From Arachnomyces sp. PD_36 (lineage: Eukaryota; Ascomycota; Eurotiomycetes; Onygenales; Arachnomycetaceae): a DNA stretch of 64,000 nt. The notes beneath the pieces are model-generated. The model ran no database searches and was not told where the DNA came from. It was given only the letters and a program-made list of their open reading frames with translations. Below, piece after piece: positions 23,066 to 32,696 of the stretch (position 1 is the first letter of the stretch; each line of letters begins with the position of its first letter). Location of the stretch: contig JANTQE010000011.1 in assembly GCA_032988195.1 (NCBI GenBank), forward strand, positions 620,001 through 684,000, read 5' to 3'. The position numbers were made by a program, and so were the translations under genes.

Positions 23066-23909
23066 TCAATTCAATGTAGCCTTGAAGCCCTGATACGCCT
23101 GCTCGATATCAAACGCCAGTTCCCTTGACTGGTCGTCGCTCAGTTCCTCGGTAGCTCTCATTTGATTCAGTGTGATTAACCACTGTATTATCTTCCCCCT
23201 GTTTTCGAAGTCCCGCTCCGTCACTTTATTTACCGATTGAATAACCTCAGAGAGCAGTGGATGGAGGGCGTCTTTCGACACCATGTTCAGTTTTAGAGCG
23301 TCGAGGAACGTGATGAAGTTCTCTGTGGCCACGAGGATCAGTGTCCCTGCCGCACCGGTATTTCCAGAGGTATTTGTGGTGGGGTTCTGCGCAGCTGGAT
23401 GTTCGACGGTTGCTGGGAGGCCTATCCGGAGTCGCTCAAAGGCTCTAGGACATTCCAACTATTCATTATGTCAGTGTCTGTCTCTCTAGCGATTCCGTAA
23501 AGGCAACATACACCCCAGGTCCGCTTGAACGTTTCAAGGTCCACAAACTCTCTGGAAACATTCTCATCGCTCAAGCTTGATTTGTATTGCTTCAGTAACC
23601 TCGCGCAGTTATCCGTGTACTCTGACTCTGTGATCGCATCTTTGATGTAAGCCTTTTCTAGGCCATCAAGTGTCACAATAATGCTGTATATTTCTGCCAG
23701 TGATTCGTAGAGGTCCCGTTCCGCGGCGGTCGATGAGAGCTTTACTTCCTGTGTGGAGCGAGCGCAATTGTTAGGCAACTGTTTTCATCAGGATAACAAA
23801 CAGAAGGTAGGTCGCAAACCTCATCTAGATTGATAGAAGACGATAATGCCAAATTTGGAGTGTAACTATAAGGAGTTGGCGCATACGAAAGTGGCCGTTG
23901 AGAATACAT
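23066..23909 (-). CDS. VPS28: ESCRT-I subunit VPS28
   Basis: Join on the minus strand: 23820..23909, 23512..23748, 23066..23458, giving 239 residues. The first exon gives MYSQRPLSYAPTP, a Pro/Tyr-rich leader. The second encodes the N-terminal ESCRT-I core (EVKLSSTAAERDLYESLAEI and KAYIKDAI), and the third the conserved CPRAFERLRIG followed, after a short Thr/Gly-rich linker, by the C-terminal four-helix domain that binds Vps36 of ESCRT-II. It sorts ubiquitinated cargo at endosomes. Length matches the family. A divergent 226-base promoter is shared with NOC2. Confidence 0.92.
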
Positions 23910-24135
23910 TGTTCATGAGGGGTTGAGTGCAAACAATTTGGAGAAGCGGAAGCTCTTCCTCCCACCAAAGAAAGAGTGGACGGTTCTCAAGAACGACCTG
24001 GTCCGTGCGACAAAATTTCCATGCACACGACGAAAAAAGTTATTTTTTTGCGAGGGGATAAATAGCAAATTCTCCAACCACCAGCTTTGCTACAAACACG
24101 CTTTAAGAGAACAATCAAGTCGCAGGATTGTTATC

Positions 24136-26400
24136 ATGGCTGGGCGATCAAAGAAAGCGACGAAGAAGTTTGAGAAGAATCATCTCAAAGATACAATTGA
24201 CCGCCGCAAGGAATTTGCCAAAGTCAAACAGAGACATCAGCTTAAGGACAAGAGGAAGGCGAGGAACGCTAGCAAGCAGGATGCGGATGGGGACGATGCG
24301 AACGATGAAGGCTCCGGGAAGTCTAAGGAGAATGGGGCGCAGGATCCGTTTGCGGGAATGAATGTGGACGATTTCTTCGCGGGAGGATTCGATATCGATG
24401 CGATGAAGGAGAAAATACCCTCGAAAAAGAAGAAGGATGTAAAACCGAAGATCGGGAAGAGGAAGCGAAATGAGGAAGCTGAGCAAGACTCGGAGGAGGA
24501 GAGTGGGAGCGAGGGTGATGCGCAGGATAGCGGTGCGGAATCAGACCCGAGCGATGCGGACGATATGGAGGCGCATCTGGGACAATTGGAGGCTCTGAAG
24601 GAGAAGGATCCCGAATTTTACAAATACTTGGAAGCCAATGATGCCGAGCTACTCGAGTTTGGGGACCACGGGGATCTTGCCGCAGTCGCAGAATTGAGCG
24701 AAGATGAAGAAGAGGAGGCAGAGCAACCAGCTAAAAAGAAGAAGAAACGGGCCAAGGAGGCAGAAGACGATACTGCTATGGATAGCGATCAGGTCACAAT
24801 GGCTTTGGTGAACAAATGGCAGAAATCTATGGAAGAGCAGAATTCGATGAGGGCTATGAGACAGACAGTGCTTGCATTCCGGTCAGCAGCATACGTGAAC
24901 GAGGAGGCCGAAGATCGCAAGTACACCATATCCGACCCAGACGTATACCACCAGGTTCTAGTGACGGCCTTGGATTATGTTCCGAAGGTCCTAAACCACC
25001 ACCTCCCCGCCAAAGAGACTGCGTCCGGGAAAATCAGGCTTTCATTGGAGTCCAAGAAGTTCAAGACTCTCACGCCTCTAATTAAGTCCTACACATCTTC
25101 CATCCACCAGCTCCTCACGAACCTTTCTGATGCCTCAACGTTGAAACTTACCCTCTCCGCTGTCGAGCCTATGCTTCCCTATCTGCTCCAGTTTAGGAAG
25201 CTTCTCAAAGTCGTGGTGCGAACTATTGTTGGTATCTGGTCCGACTATACGAACACAGAAGCGACGCGGATAACAGCGTTCTTGATAGTCCGCAGGCTCA
25301 TGGTGATAGGAGACCCTGGTATCCGGGAGACGGTTCTCAAATCTACATATGAGGGCGTCATCAAAGGCAGCAGGAATACCTCTGTTCACACAATGTCAGG
25401 GGTCAATCTCACGAAGAACTCGGCCGCTGAGATCTGGGGCATCGACCAAAACGTTGCGTACACGACTGGTTTCACGTTTATCCGACAACTGGCTATCCAT
25501 CTCAGGGGTAGCATCACGAATCCTTCCAAGGATTCTTACAAGACAGTCTACAACTGGCAATACGTCCACTCACTAGACTTCTGGTCAAGAGTTCTTTCAT
25601 CTCACTGCGATGCCTTGGTGGAAGCTAAAGCCGGCAAGCCTTCTGCTCTGCGCCCACTCATATACCCAGTTGTCCAAATTACGATTGGTGCTATGCGTCT
25701 GATTCCCACCGCGCAATATTTCCCCCTCCGTTTCCAACTCACACGCTCCTTACTTCGAATATCTCTCTCGACCGGAACATATATTCCGCTTGCGTCTGCT
25801 CTTGTCGAGGTGTTGAACTCGGCTGAAATGAGGAAGCCCCCAAAGAGCAGCACTCTCAAGGCGCTTGATTTCACAACCTGTATCCGTGCACCAAAGTCCT
25901 ATCTACGAACCCGCGTCTACCAGGATGGTGTAGCTGAAGAGGTTGCCGAACTTCTGTCCGAGTTCTTCGTGCTCTGGACGAAGAGTATCGCTTTCCCAGA
26001 ACTTTCGCTTCCCGTAGTTGTCATGTTGAAGCGTTGGATCAAGGAGGTTTCTTCCAAATCGTCTGGCAATAGGAACACAAAGATCACTCAGATGATCGCG
26101 CTATTAGTCCAGAAGATCGAGTCCAACAGTCGATGGATCGAAGAGAAGAGACTTGATGTCACCTATGCCCCGAAGGATCGAGCAGAGGTGGAGGGGTTTT
26201 TGAAGGAGGTCGAGTGGGAAACTACCCCACTGGGCGCTTTTGTCAAAGGCCAGCGGAAATTAAGGACGGAAAAAGCGAAGCTAGTGGAGGAAGGCCGGAG
26301 GGAGGAAGAGAAGCGGCGCAATGAGGAGAGTGACGAGGAGATGCAGGATGACGATGGAGATGAGGATGAGGAAGATGACGAGGATGAAGATGACGAGTAA
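24136..26400 (+). CDS. NOC2: Nucleolar complex protein 2 (ribosome assembly)
   Basis: Single exon, 754 residues. The frame is open upstream to 23923, but the conserved opening MAGRSKKATKKFEKNHLK sets the start at 24136. The N-terminal 230 residues are basic then strongly acidic (Glu/Asp/Ser blocks). The Noc2 domain follows, with AAYVNEEAEDRKYTI, SYTSSIHQLLTNLSD, LPYLLQFRKLLK and LDFTTCIRAPKSYLRTR. The C-terminus is a run of Glu and Asp. Noc2 pairs with Noc1 or Noc3 to move pre-60S particles from nucleolus to nucleoplasm. No introns and no breaks were seen. Confidence 0.92.
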   Translation: MAGRSKKATKKFEKNHLKDTIDRRKEFAKVKQRHQLKDKRKARNASKQDADGDDANDEGSGKSKENGAQDPFAGMNVDDFFAGGFDIDAMKEKIPSKKKKDVKPKIGKRKRNEEAEQDSEEESGSEGDAQDSGAESDPSDADDMEAHLGQLEALKEKDPEFYKYLEANDAELLEFGDHGDLAAVAELSEDEEEEAEQPAKKKKKRAKEAEDDTAMDSDQVTMALVNKWQKSMEEQNSMRAMRQTVLAFRSAAYVNEEAEDRKYTISDPDVYHQVLVTALDYVPKVLNHHLPAKETASGKIRLSLESKKFKTLTPLIKSYTSSIHQLLTNLSDASTLKLTLSAVEPMLPYLLQFRKLLKVVVRTIVGIWSDYTNTEATRITAFLIVRRLMVIGDPGIRETVLKSTYEGVIKGSRNTSVHTMSGVNLTKNSAAEIWGIDQNVAYTTGFTFIRQLAIHLRGSITNPSKDSYKTVYNWQYVHSLDFWSRVLSSHCDALVEAKAGKPSALRPLIYPVVQITIGAMRLIPTAQYFPLRFQLTRSLLRISLSTGTYIPLASALVEVLNSAEMRKPPKSSTLKALDFTTCIRAPKSYLRTRVYQDGVAEEVAELLSEFFVLWTKSIAFPELSLPVVVMLKRWIKEVSSKSSGNRNTKITQMIALLVQKIESNSRWIEEKRLDVTYAPKDRAEVEGFLKEVEWETTPLGAFVKGQRKLRTEKAKLVEEGRREEEKRRNEESDEEMQDDDGDEDEEDDEDEDDE

Positions 26401-26872
26401 TAAAATTTCTATTCCTGTTTCTCTTCTTAACATACTTTATATTGTGACCGGTTCATGGGTTTGGGGTTCAAATGTATGAGATTCATCTCAAAAATATCAT
26501 GGTCGCCATCGGCAGTCAAGGGCTTTTCAAGCGTCATCTTCTGTGAAATATATATATCTGTCGAAGAAACACATCGCCGAAAACGTTTCAATCCTCCGAG
26601 TCTTAAAATCTTTCTTTCGCGCCCCTTACAGTGCCTCCCGAAATCGCCTTCCATGTTAATGTCAAACAATTCTCAAGCCCGAAATACCAAGCCACTAATG
26701 CAGGTACTAACTAAAAATGGTTATTATCGAAACTACACTTATTTTTGGCAAGTGAATTGTATCGTATCATAACTAAATATAGCATAAGTTTGTTGTATCA
26801 GATTGTATCTCAAAGTGGTCCTTTGTGTAGGTAACCAGCCAGCAACTCTGATTCATCCACTCACTTCACAAA
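26401..26872. other. Left edge of an AT-rich accessory island
   Basis: Sequence between NOC2 and the transposase remnant. Terminal inverted repeats of the element should lie here, but I could not match one to the right flank. Confidence 0.5.
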
Positions 26873-27855
26873 ATGGCACCAAACCTTCCAACCTGGAAGC
26901 ACCAATTTATTCGTGATATGATACTCAGTAACTCGCTAACAACGTCCCAGATGGCTTATGCTGCTGAGTGCAGTGAACGTTCGATCACATCTATCCGCTC
27001 TAACTTGCAAATCTTTGGCAATGCTCGAGCACTCAGAAACTCTGCCGGCCGATCATCAACTATCACGCTATCAATGTTAGAAGCTCTCTGCGAACATCTG
27101 CTTGAAAAGCCTGGTTTATACCTAGATGAGATGGTTTTGTTTCTATGGGATGAATTTGGGGTTCTTACGAAAAGATCGAGCATTAGCAGGGCTCTTGCCT
27201 TCAAGGGCTGGTCCAGAAAGATCACTCAGCAGAGAGCAAGGGAACGTAATGCAGATCTAAGAGGCGCCTATTTCCATAATATTTCGGAGTTCCAGTCACA
27301 CCATCTTGTTTTTGTTGATGAGTCTGGATGTGATAAACGGATAGGATTTAGACGAGTGGGTTGGTCTTCACTCGGTGTGGCACCAGTCCAAGTATCTCAG
27401 TTCCACCGTGACCGTCGGTATCAGATACTGCCTGCGTATGCCCAAGATGGCATTGTGCTTTCGAGAGTTTTTCAGAGCTCTACTGATGCTACTCTTTTCG
27501 AGGATTTTTATTGAGCAGCTTCTACAGCATTGCGGGAAATGGCCTGAATCGAGGTCTGTACTAGTTATGGACAATGTCTCTTTTCATCACTCTGAGCGGA
27601 TTGACTAGATGTGCTCTAATGCGGGGGTTAGTTAAATTGGTGTATCTGTCACTCTATTCACCAGACTTGAATCCGATCGAAGAGTTCTTCGCTGAATTGA
27701 AAGCCTTCATTAAGCGAAATTGGCATTTCTATGAAGAATACCCTGATCAAGGCTTTGATGCTTTTCTTGAATGGTGTATTGATATCGTGGGTGCAAAAAA
27801 ACAAAGTGCAAAAGATCATTTCCGGCATGCAGGCGTGTCAATTGAGGAGACATAA
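26873..27855 (+). pseudogene. Broken Tc1/mariner-type transposase
   Basis: The coding sequence opens with a helix-turn-helix N-terminus (MAPNLPTWKHQFIRDM, TSQMAYAAECSERSI) and continues into a DDE domain: first Asp in VFVDESG, second in LVMDNVSFHH, third acidic residue in SPDLNPIEEFFAELK. It is not one frame. A frameshift near 27510 stops the first part, a TAG follows at 27606..27608, and another frame change near 27620-27635 is needed to reach the last block. The element is therefore dead. The DDE pattern is that of IS630/Tc1/mariner elements, which insert at TA. No clear terminal inverted repeats were found, so its borders are unknown. Confidence 0.8.
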
Positions 27856-28141
27856 TCAGAAATTGCAATAGTATTGATTCTGTTACAATTGTTATAGAGA
27901 GGCAATGTACTAGTTGACATATAATGAAATAAACAATATTTGACATGTATTAATATGCGTATTGAACCAAGTCTTCATAGAATCACTCAGCCGCTCAATA
28001 TTATTACTTTATGCTGCGTGTATATCCCATCAACACTTAACTCCTTAACCCCTTCCGTTCGATCACAGGCAAGAAGCGCAGAACATTTCTAGATCAAAAG
28101 AACAAGGCTGAAGCTGAATTTTGTAGCCACGTGCCGACTAA

Positions 28142-28639
28142 TCAGTTGTTACCTGGCCCATGGGTAGAAGGTGTCCGTGAATTGTCGCATCTGTCGCACA
28201 AAGTTCTGTTCTTCGACTCGATTTCGAATACGGTTGACCTTACTATTCAGAAATTTAGTAAGATTCTTCAAGTTAGAATGCAATAGTCATACAATGTACC
28301 ATCATCAGCGCGACGAACACGATGAACTTCATGCTCCACAGTCTCAAGCTTCGGCTCCCGCAGCATGTCTTTCTCGATATCCAGAACAATATGGAACGAC
28401 TTCTGTTTCAGCTCTGGGGGTTGGAAAGGCTCGATATGTGAGTGATGAATTCTCTTTTGAAGTTCGTCGACAGGCCGTCCTGCAGATTTAAGATATGCCA
28501 TAATAGCATGATCGAATTCGGTTGAGCTGCGGCCATCAAATTCATTTACACGAAGCCGTAAAATGACGCGTTTCGGGTGTTTAGAAAAGATCTCAGAAGT
28601 TGATATAGTATCCAGAGCTGACGTAGATGTCTCTGACAT
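28142..28639 (-). CDS. Doubtful small gene, unknown
   Basis: A frame starting at MSETSTSALDT (28639) encodes a plausible folded segment (KRVILRLRVNEFDG, FHIVLDIEKDMLREP). Without an intron it ends at 28268 (124 residues). A possible intron 28243..28299 (donor GTACAT, branch-like TACTAA, acceptor ATAG) would extend it to 28142 and give 146 residues with a final CDRC. No family was recognised. It sits in the AT-rich island next to the transposase remnant and may be a fragment. Confidence 0.35.
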
Positions 28640-29624
28640 GGTTGCTGTCGCTGTTCTCTCGACCAAGGTGTGGAATAGGAAATACGAAGGTTGAGTTCTG
28701 AAGTTTGGGTCTGATAGATAGGAAGCTGATTAATACAAAACACTAGTCCTGAATGGGAATGAATGGCTTTATGAACACCCGCGGAACCTGAGCCTTTGTT
28801 ACCCCACCTAAAGTTCAAGTAAACATCACATCAATACCCTCCAACATTGGTCTTTACCTATTCCAAATATGTGCGAGCAACGCTGCCACCATTATCAGGC
28901 TTGCAGCCATCTTTATGCCTATGATTACCAGAGATGTCGCGACGCGTTCAATCGCCCGGATCAGGCACTATGCGTTCCTCAAAGTGGGTACCTTCGAGAT
29001 CTCCCAAGGGCCCTCGACGTTCAAGATATGGATCTTCCTGGGTTATGCCCTCCTTGTGCAGGTCAATCGCCTCCGAGCTCTCAACACTCTCAATGAGGGT
29101 TACACCAAGAACTCCTTCAGTATGATGCGTTAGTATTGCACAATCACATCCATCTCAAAACGAAGCATTCTTCTGATGAAAGCACTAGAAAATAATACTC
29201 ACCGCCATCTTTGTCAGAATGAGATAGATTGGGAAAGTTCTTGATCCTGGGTGCATGTGGCTTTTAGTATGGAGAAATATAACGTTACATTGCTACAATT
29301 TTCCCTTTAGTCGTTTTGGTCAGAACTTTTGCTCTGGAACTATCTATGGATTCTATTACGATTCAGCCTTTGCGAAGAACTAGAGAACTCACCGGACGGA
29401 TATAGCATGTGTAACTAAGTTGCGTGGCTCTCATTGCACTACGTATATACAGGACGACGAACCAAATGACTTGCCTACTACATTAAATTGCTGTTGCCGC
29501 TTCAATCTGTACGCTCGGGCTTTGTCCATCATTATACATGAGCGAGGATGATGAACAAAAAAAAATGGTGTAACCAGAGTCATGAATTAGTTAAGCATAT
29601 GTGTATCTAGTACTGTAAAAAGTC
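28640..29624. other. AT-rich sequence with a weak Cys-rich frame
   Basis: About 1 kb of mostly AT-rich sequence. A plus-strand frame at 28869..29096 (75 codons) begins MCEQRCHHYQAC and later has LPGLCPPC. This cysteine spacing resembles small fungal Cys/His proteins, but no introns, promoter or family could be shown. Confidence 0.35.
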
Positions 29625-30956
29625 TTAGTTATTCAAAATCTCCTCTTGCTGTTCCGCCCACGGAGCGATATCGGTGACAAAGCGCCAGGCAATGCCCATC
29701 TTTACACCATTTTTGATAAAGAACTCGGGGTCTTGGCGACGGTAGATCTGCTCAAGATCAAAACCGTGTTCCAGTGCCACATCGCAAGCTTTTTGAACGT
29801 CTGCCTTAAGCATCTTGTCGCTAACATTCGACTCCTGCCACTTGCTGTATGCTTTCACAGCGTCATCTCGAGGGCCACGAATCTTTGAGCAATCGGGGTA
29901 ATGAGCATTCGCGTGTGAGGGCATTGCTGGTGTTGGGTTTGCTAAGATGGAGGTATTTGAGGACTCGGAAGGTACGAGATTGATATTTATAGGGTACGGG
30001 GTGTTGGATGCAAGGGGATTGCTACCCTTTGGCTGTCCTTTTTCAATCCTTTGCTGCTCCTCTGCATATAACTGCTCTCGAATCTCATCTGGGACATCAT
30101 CGTGCGTCTCTAGGGTGCCGCCCTTCTCCACATACCTGACAAGGCTTTTCATGTGATGTGTTCTGAGCTTATAGTGCTTTTTCCCATTAGGATCCTGCCA
30201 GCAGTATTGCCCTAGATGGCATGATGGCCCGGGACATCGCATCAACTTGTATACATCCCGCCAAGCTGACGGTTGGCCCGAAATGCGTTCAGCATCTATC
30301 TCAGCCTATTGATCGGCAAGCATTCTCTTAGTTACTGATGAGGTGCCTCTTTTGTCCCCTCTTCTAGATGGAGCAGGGTGGCTGTCTTCTATGTAGTTAA
30401 TAGAAATATTGAGTCTGAGTTTCTTGCCCACGCGAAACAGATTCTTCCACATAAGGAGCTGCTTCTCTACAGCCGTCCAATCAATATCAGTACGTTCAAA
30501 CCGCTTTGTAAGATCACGCTGGGAACGATCATTTACCGATACAACAACTGTAGTATCATCTAACCTTACTTGTCGGTTGCGGGATATTTTCCGATGTATA
30601 ATGTCTTTGGGCTTTTGTTTCAAGAATAGCTGCCAGTAAGAACCGGGTGGTAAAACCACGTCCGGTTCTGTATCCTTTGCCACGAGCCGGTTGTTGAGAG
30701 TAACTTTCCACTCAATTAAATAATGGATACAGGTGGGCGGTTGTTCATCATATGATCTTTCCTCATCCCAATCATTCAGTGGGACAAACCCCAGATGATC
30801 TGGGTCAGGAACGTCATCGGGTGAAGGATCAGGAACAGAGGGCGCTGGTGTATGAGTGAAGTAACCCGGGGTGGGGGCATCTTCCCAACCTTGGTACCAT
30901 GAGTCGAGTGGTTGGGTTTGAGGGGCATCGCCGGTATTGGAAGGAGTATAACTCAT
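29625..30956 (-). pseudogene. Unknown fungal family gene interrupted by one stop codon
   Basis: One continuous minus-strand frame of 444 codons is broken only by TAG at 30306..30308. The upstream part (216 residues from MSYTPSNTGD) is Pro/Asp-rich, then basic, with IHYLIEWKVTLNNR and TDIDWTAVEKQLLMWKNLF. The downstream part has SAWRDVYKLMRCPGPSC, HLGQYCWQDP, KKHYKLRTHHMKSLVRYVE and a helical C-terminus (DPEFFIKNGVKMGIAWRF). The Cys/His pattern (C-x5-C-x6-C ... H ... HH) could bind zinc. I recall similar proteins as repeated unknown families in some filamentous ascomycetes, but cannot verify this here. No splice pair that cleanly removes the stop was seen, so it is either a pseudogene or two pieces. 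Confidence 0.6.
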
Positions 30957-32696
30957 CTCACTCAAGCAGAAGATGCCGGCAAGTAACCTATATTCCATCA
31001 GAGGTTAGTTTGTCTGCACTACAAGTGGCTAACAACGCATCAGGGGATCTCTGACTCGTAGAGCAAAAAGATAAATATGAGTACCGCGTTTTCTAGTATG
31101 TTGTCCTGTTTCGGTTAGTGGCTACCATATATGCAGGCTTTCCAAGTTACCAAGGGAGGTTCTGGGATATTACAGGATATGCTCTTCCCTATTTGCTCAG
31201 TTTGCATCGAATTTTCCAGCAGCGTTCCTTTTTCATACCAGTATTTTACAGGAGCCAGTGTTTATGTTACGGTTTTGTACTGTCATGGATTTTTTTTTTG
31301 GGAACAACGATCTGCTAATCTAACCAAATATAGAATAGTACAGTTGTCAGATGCTTGGCATTAGGGTTTGAAAGCAGTTTTTAAGTGTTTGTCACGGAAG
31401 GCGATTTCGGGCACGAACTACTGTACTAACTCGTCGCCATCAAGAATACTTAAATTGTAAATTAAATTTATGAATTCTCTCGATCTTTTCAAAGTAAGGG
31501 TAACTGTAAGTTGCCTGGTGTGAGGAGTTCGGCCAACCGCTTTTGGGTTGACGCCTTGGGCAACAGCATCTCTTTCTTTCTTCAACTTCATCTTTACTTT
31601 CATCGACTCTTCCTTTCATCGCCGCACTTTGAAGAGTATCTACGTGGGAGACATTCTTCTACCTATGCTCTATTGGGACCATTTGTTTCCTAAATTGTGT
31701 CTTCCGTTCCCGGCTTTTTCTTTGAGCTCGGATTCAAGCATGTTGTGATGATGTCCTAGGCACTCTTGTCCCATTTGACTTCCTTCCTATGGCCACTTGG
31801 CGCGGCTGGACATTCGGGGTGCCGTCCTTCAAAAGCCTCTAACACCCTTTCATCCTTAGTGAAGGAGTTGCTGGCGAACGAAAGCATGTCTACTCTCGGT
31901 TTCGAGCCTATTGTGGCCCTCTGTCAGTATTCTCAGAGGCCATCTTTGCTCCCCTTTCATATGTCCCTCTCCTCCCGAAGGGAATAGTGACAAATGCGTG
32001 AGAGGGCTTGCCACTACCAGCAAACAAACACTGCATTTGTTTGACCTTGAGGGTTTGAGCTTGTTGTTTCTTTCTCTGTTTGTTCAATCATGCTCATGCT
32101 CATCGTCTTTCGTCTTCGCGAAGCTTTCTTTCTTACACCTTTCCCGGTTCCGGATCCGATGTTGAATAGGGGAATTGTGAATGAATGCTTCCCTAACACG
32201 GCCTAAAAATGTAACCGAATAGCCGTCTCTCTGGAGAGTTCTCCCACGCTCTCTTTCTTTCGCTTGTTTCTATTCCGCGTTCTCTTTCAGACTCTACCAA
32301 ACTTCAGGACAAGGGCAATCGATTGATTGCTAGTTCGCTTTGACTTGTTATCTCAAAGAACGCAGTCTTTCTTCTCCTTTGTCGCTTTCACATCGCTGGT
32401 TTAAAAGAGCCATCGGCTTCTTCCATTCTCCGCCTCTCCCTTTGCACGACACTTGCTTAAGCTACACCCATCCTAGAGACATAGCCCCACCGTCAGCTCT
32501 AGGAAGCCTCTCTTACTACTTCTTTCCCGACCTCAGCTTTGATCTCTCGTGAAGCCCAGATTCTTCACTCCCAACACCCCTTCGTCATTTGTTATCTTAG
32601 CTGCTTTTCCACCCACCCTTTGCCCACTTCAACCGACCTCTCTCCGCCACTTGTAAAAGAGAGAAGAGAAAACCGAGCTAAGAACGAAGTGGAACG
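30957..32696. other. Non-coding; right edge of island and upstream region of the Argonaute gene
   Basis: About 1.7 kb without a convincing gene. The part after 31500 is pyrimidine-rich on the plus strand (many TTTC/CTCT runs), typical of a promoter and long 5' leader of the following gene. Confidence 0.5.

Noticed and set aside
23923..24135. N-terminal extension of NOC2
   Set aside because: The frame is open but lacks a family-like sequence; the MAGRSKK start at 24136 fits the family and leaves room for the divergent promoter.
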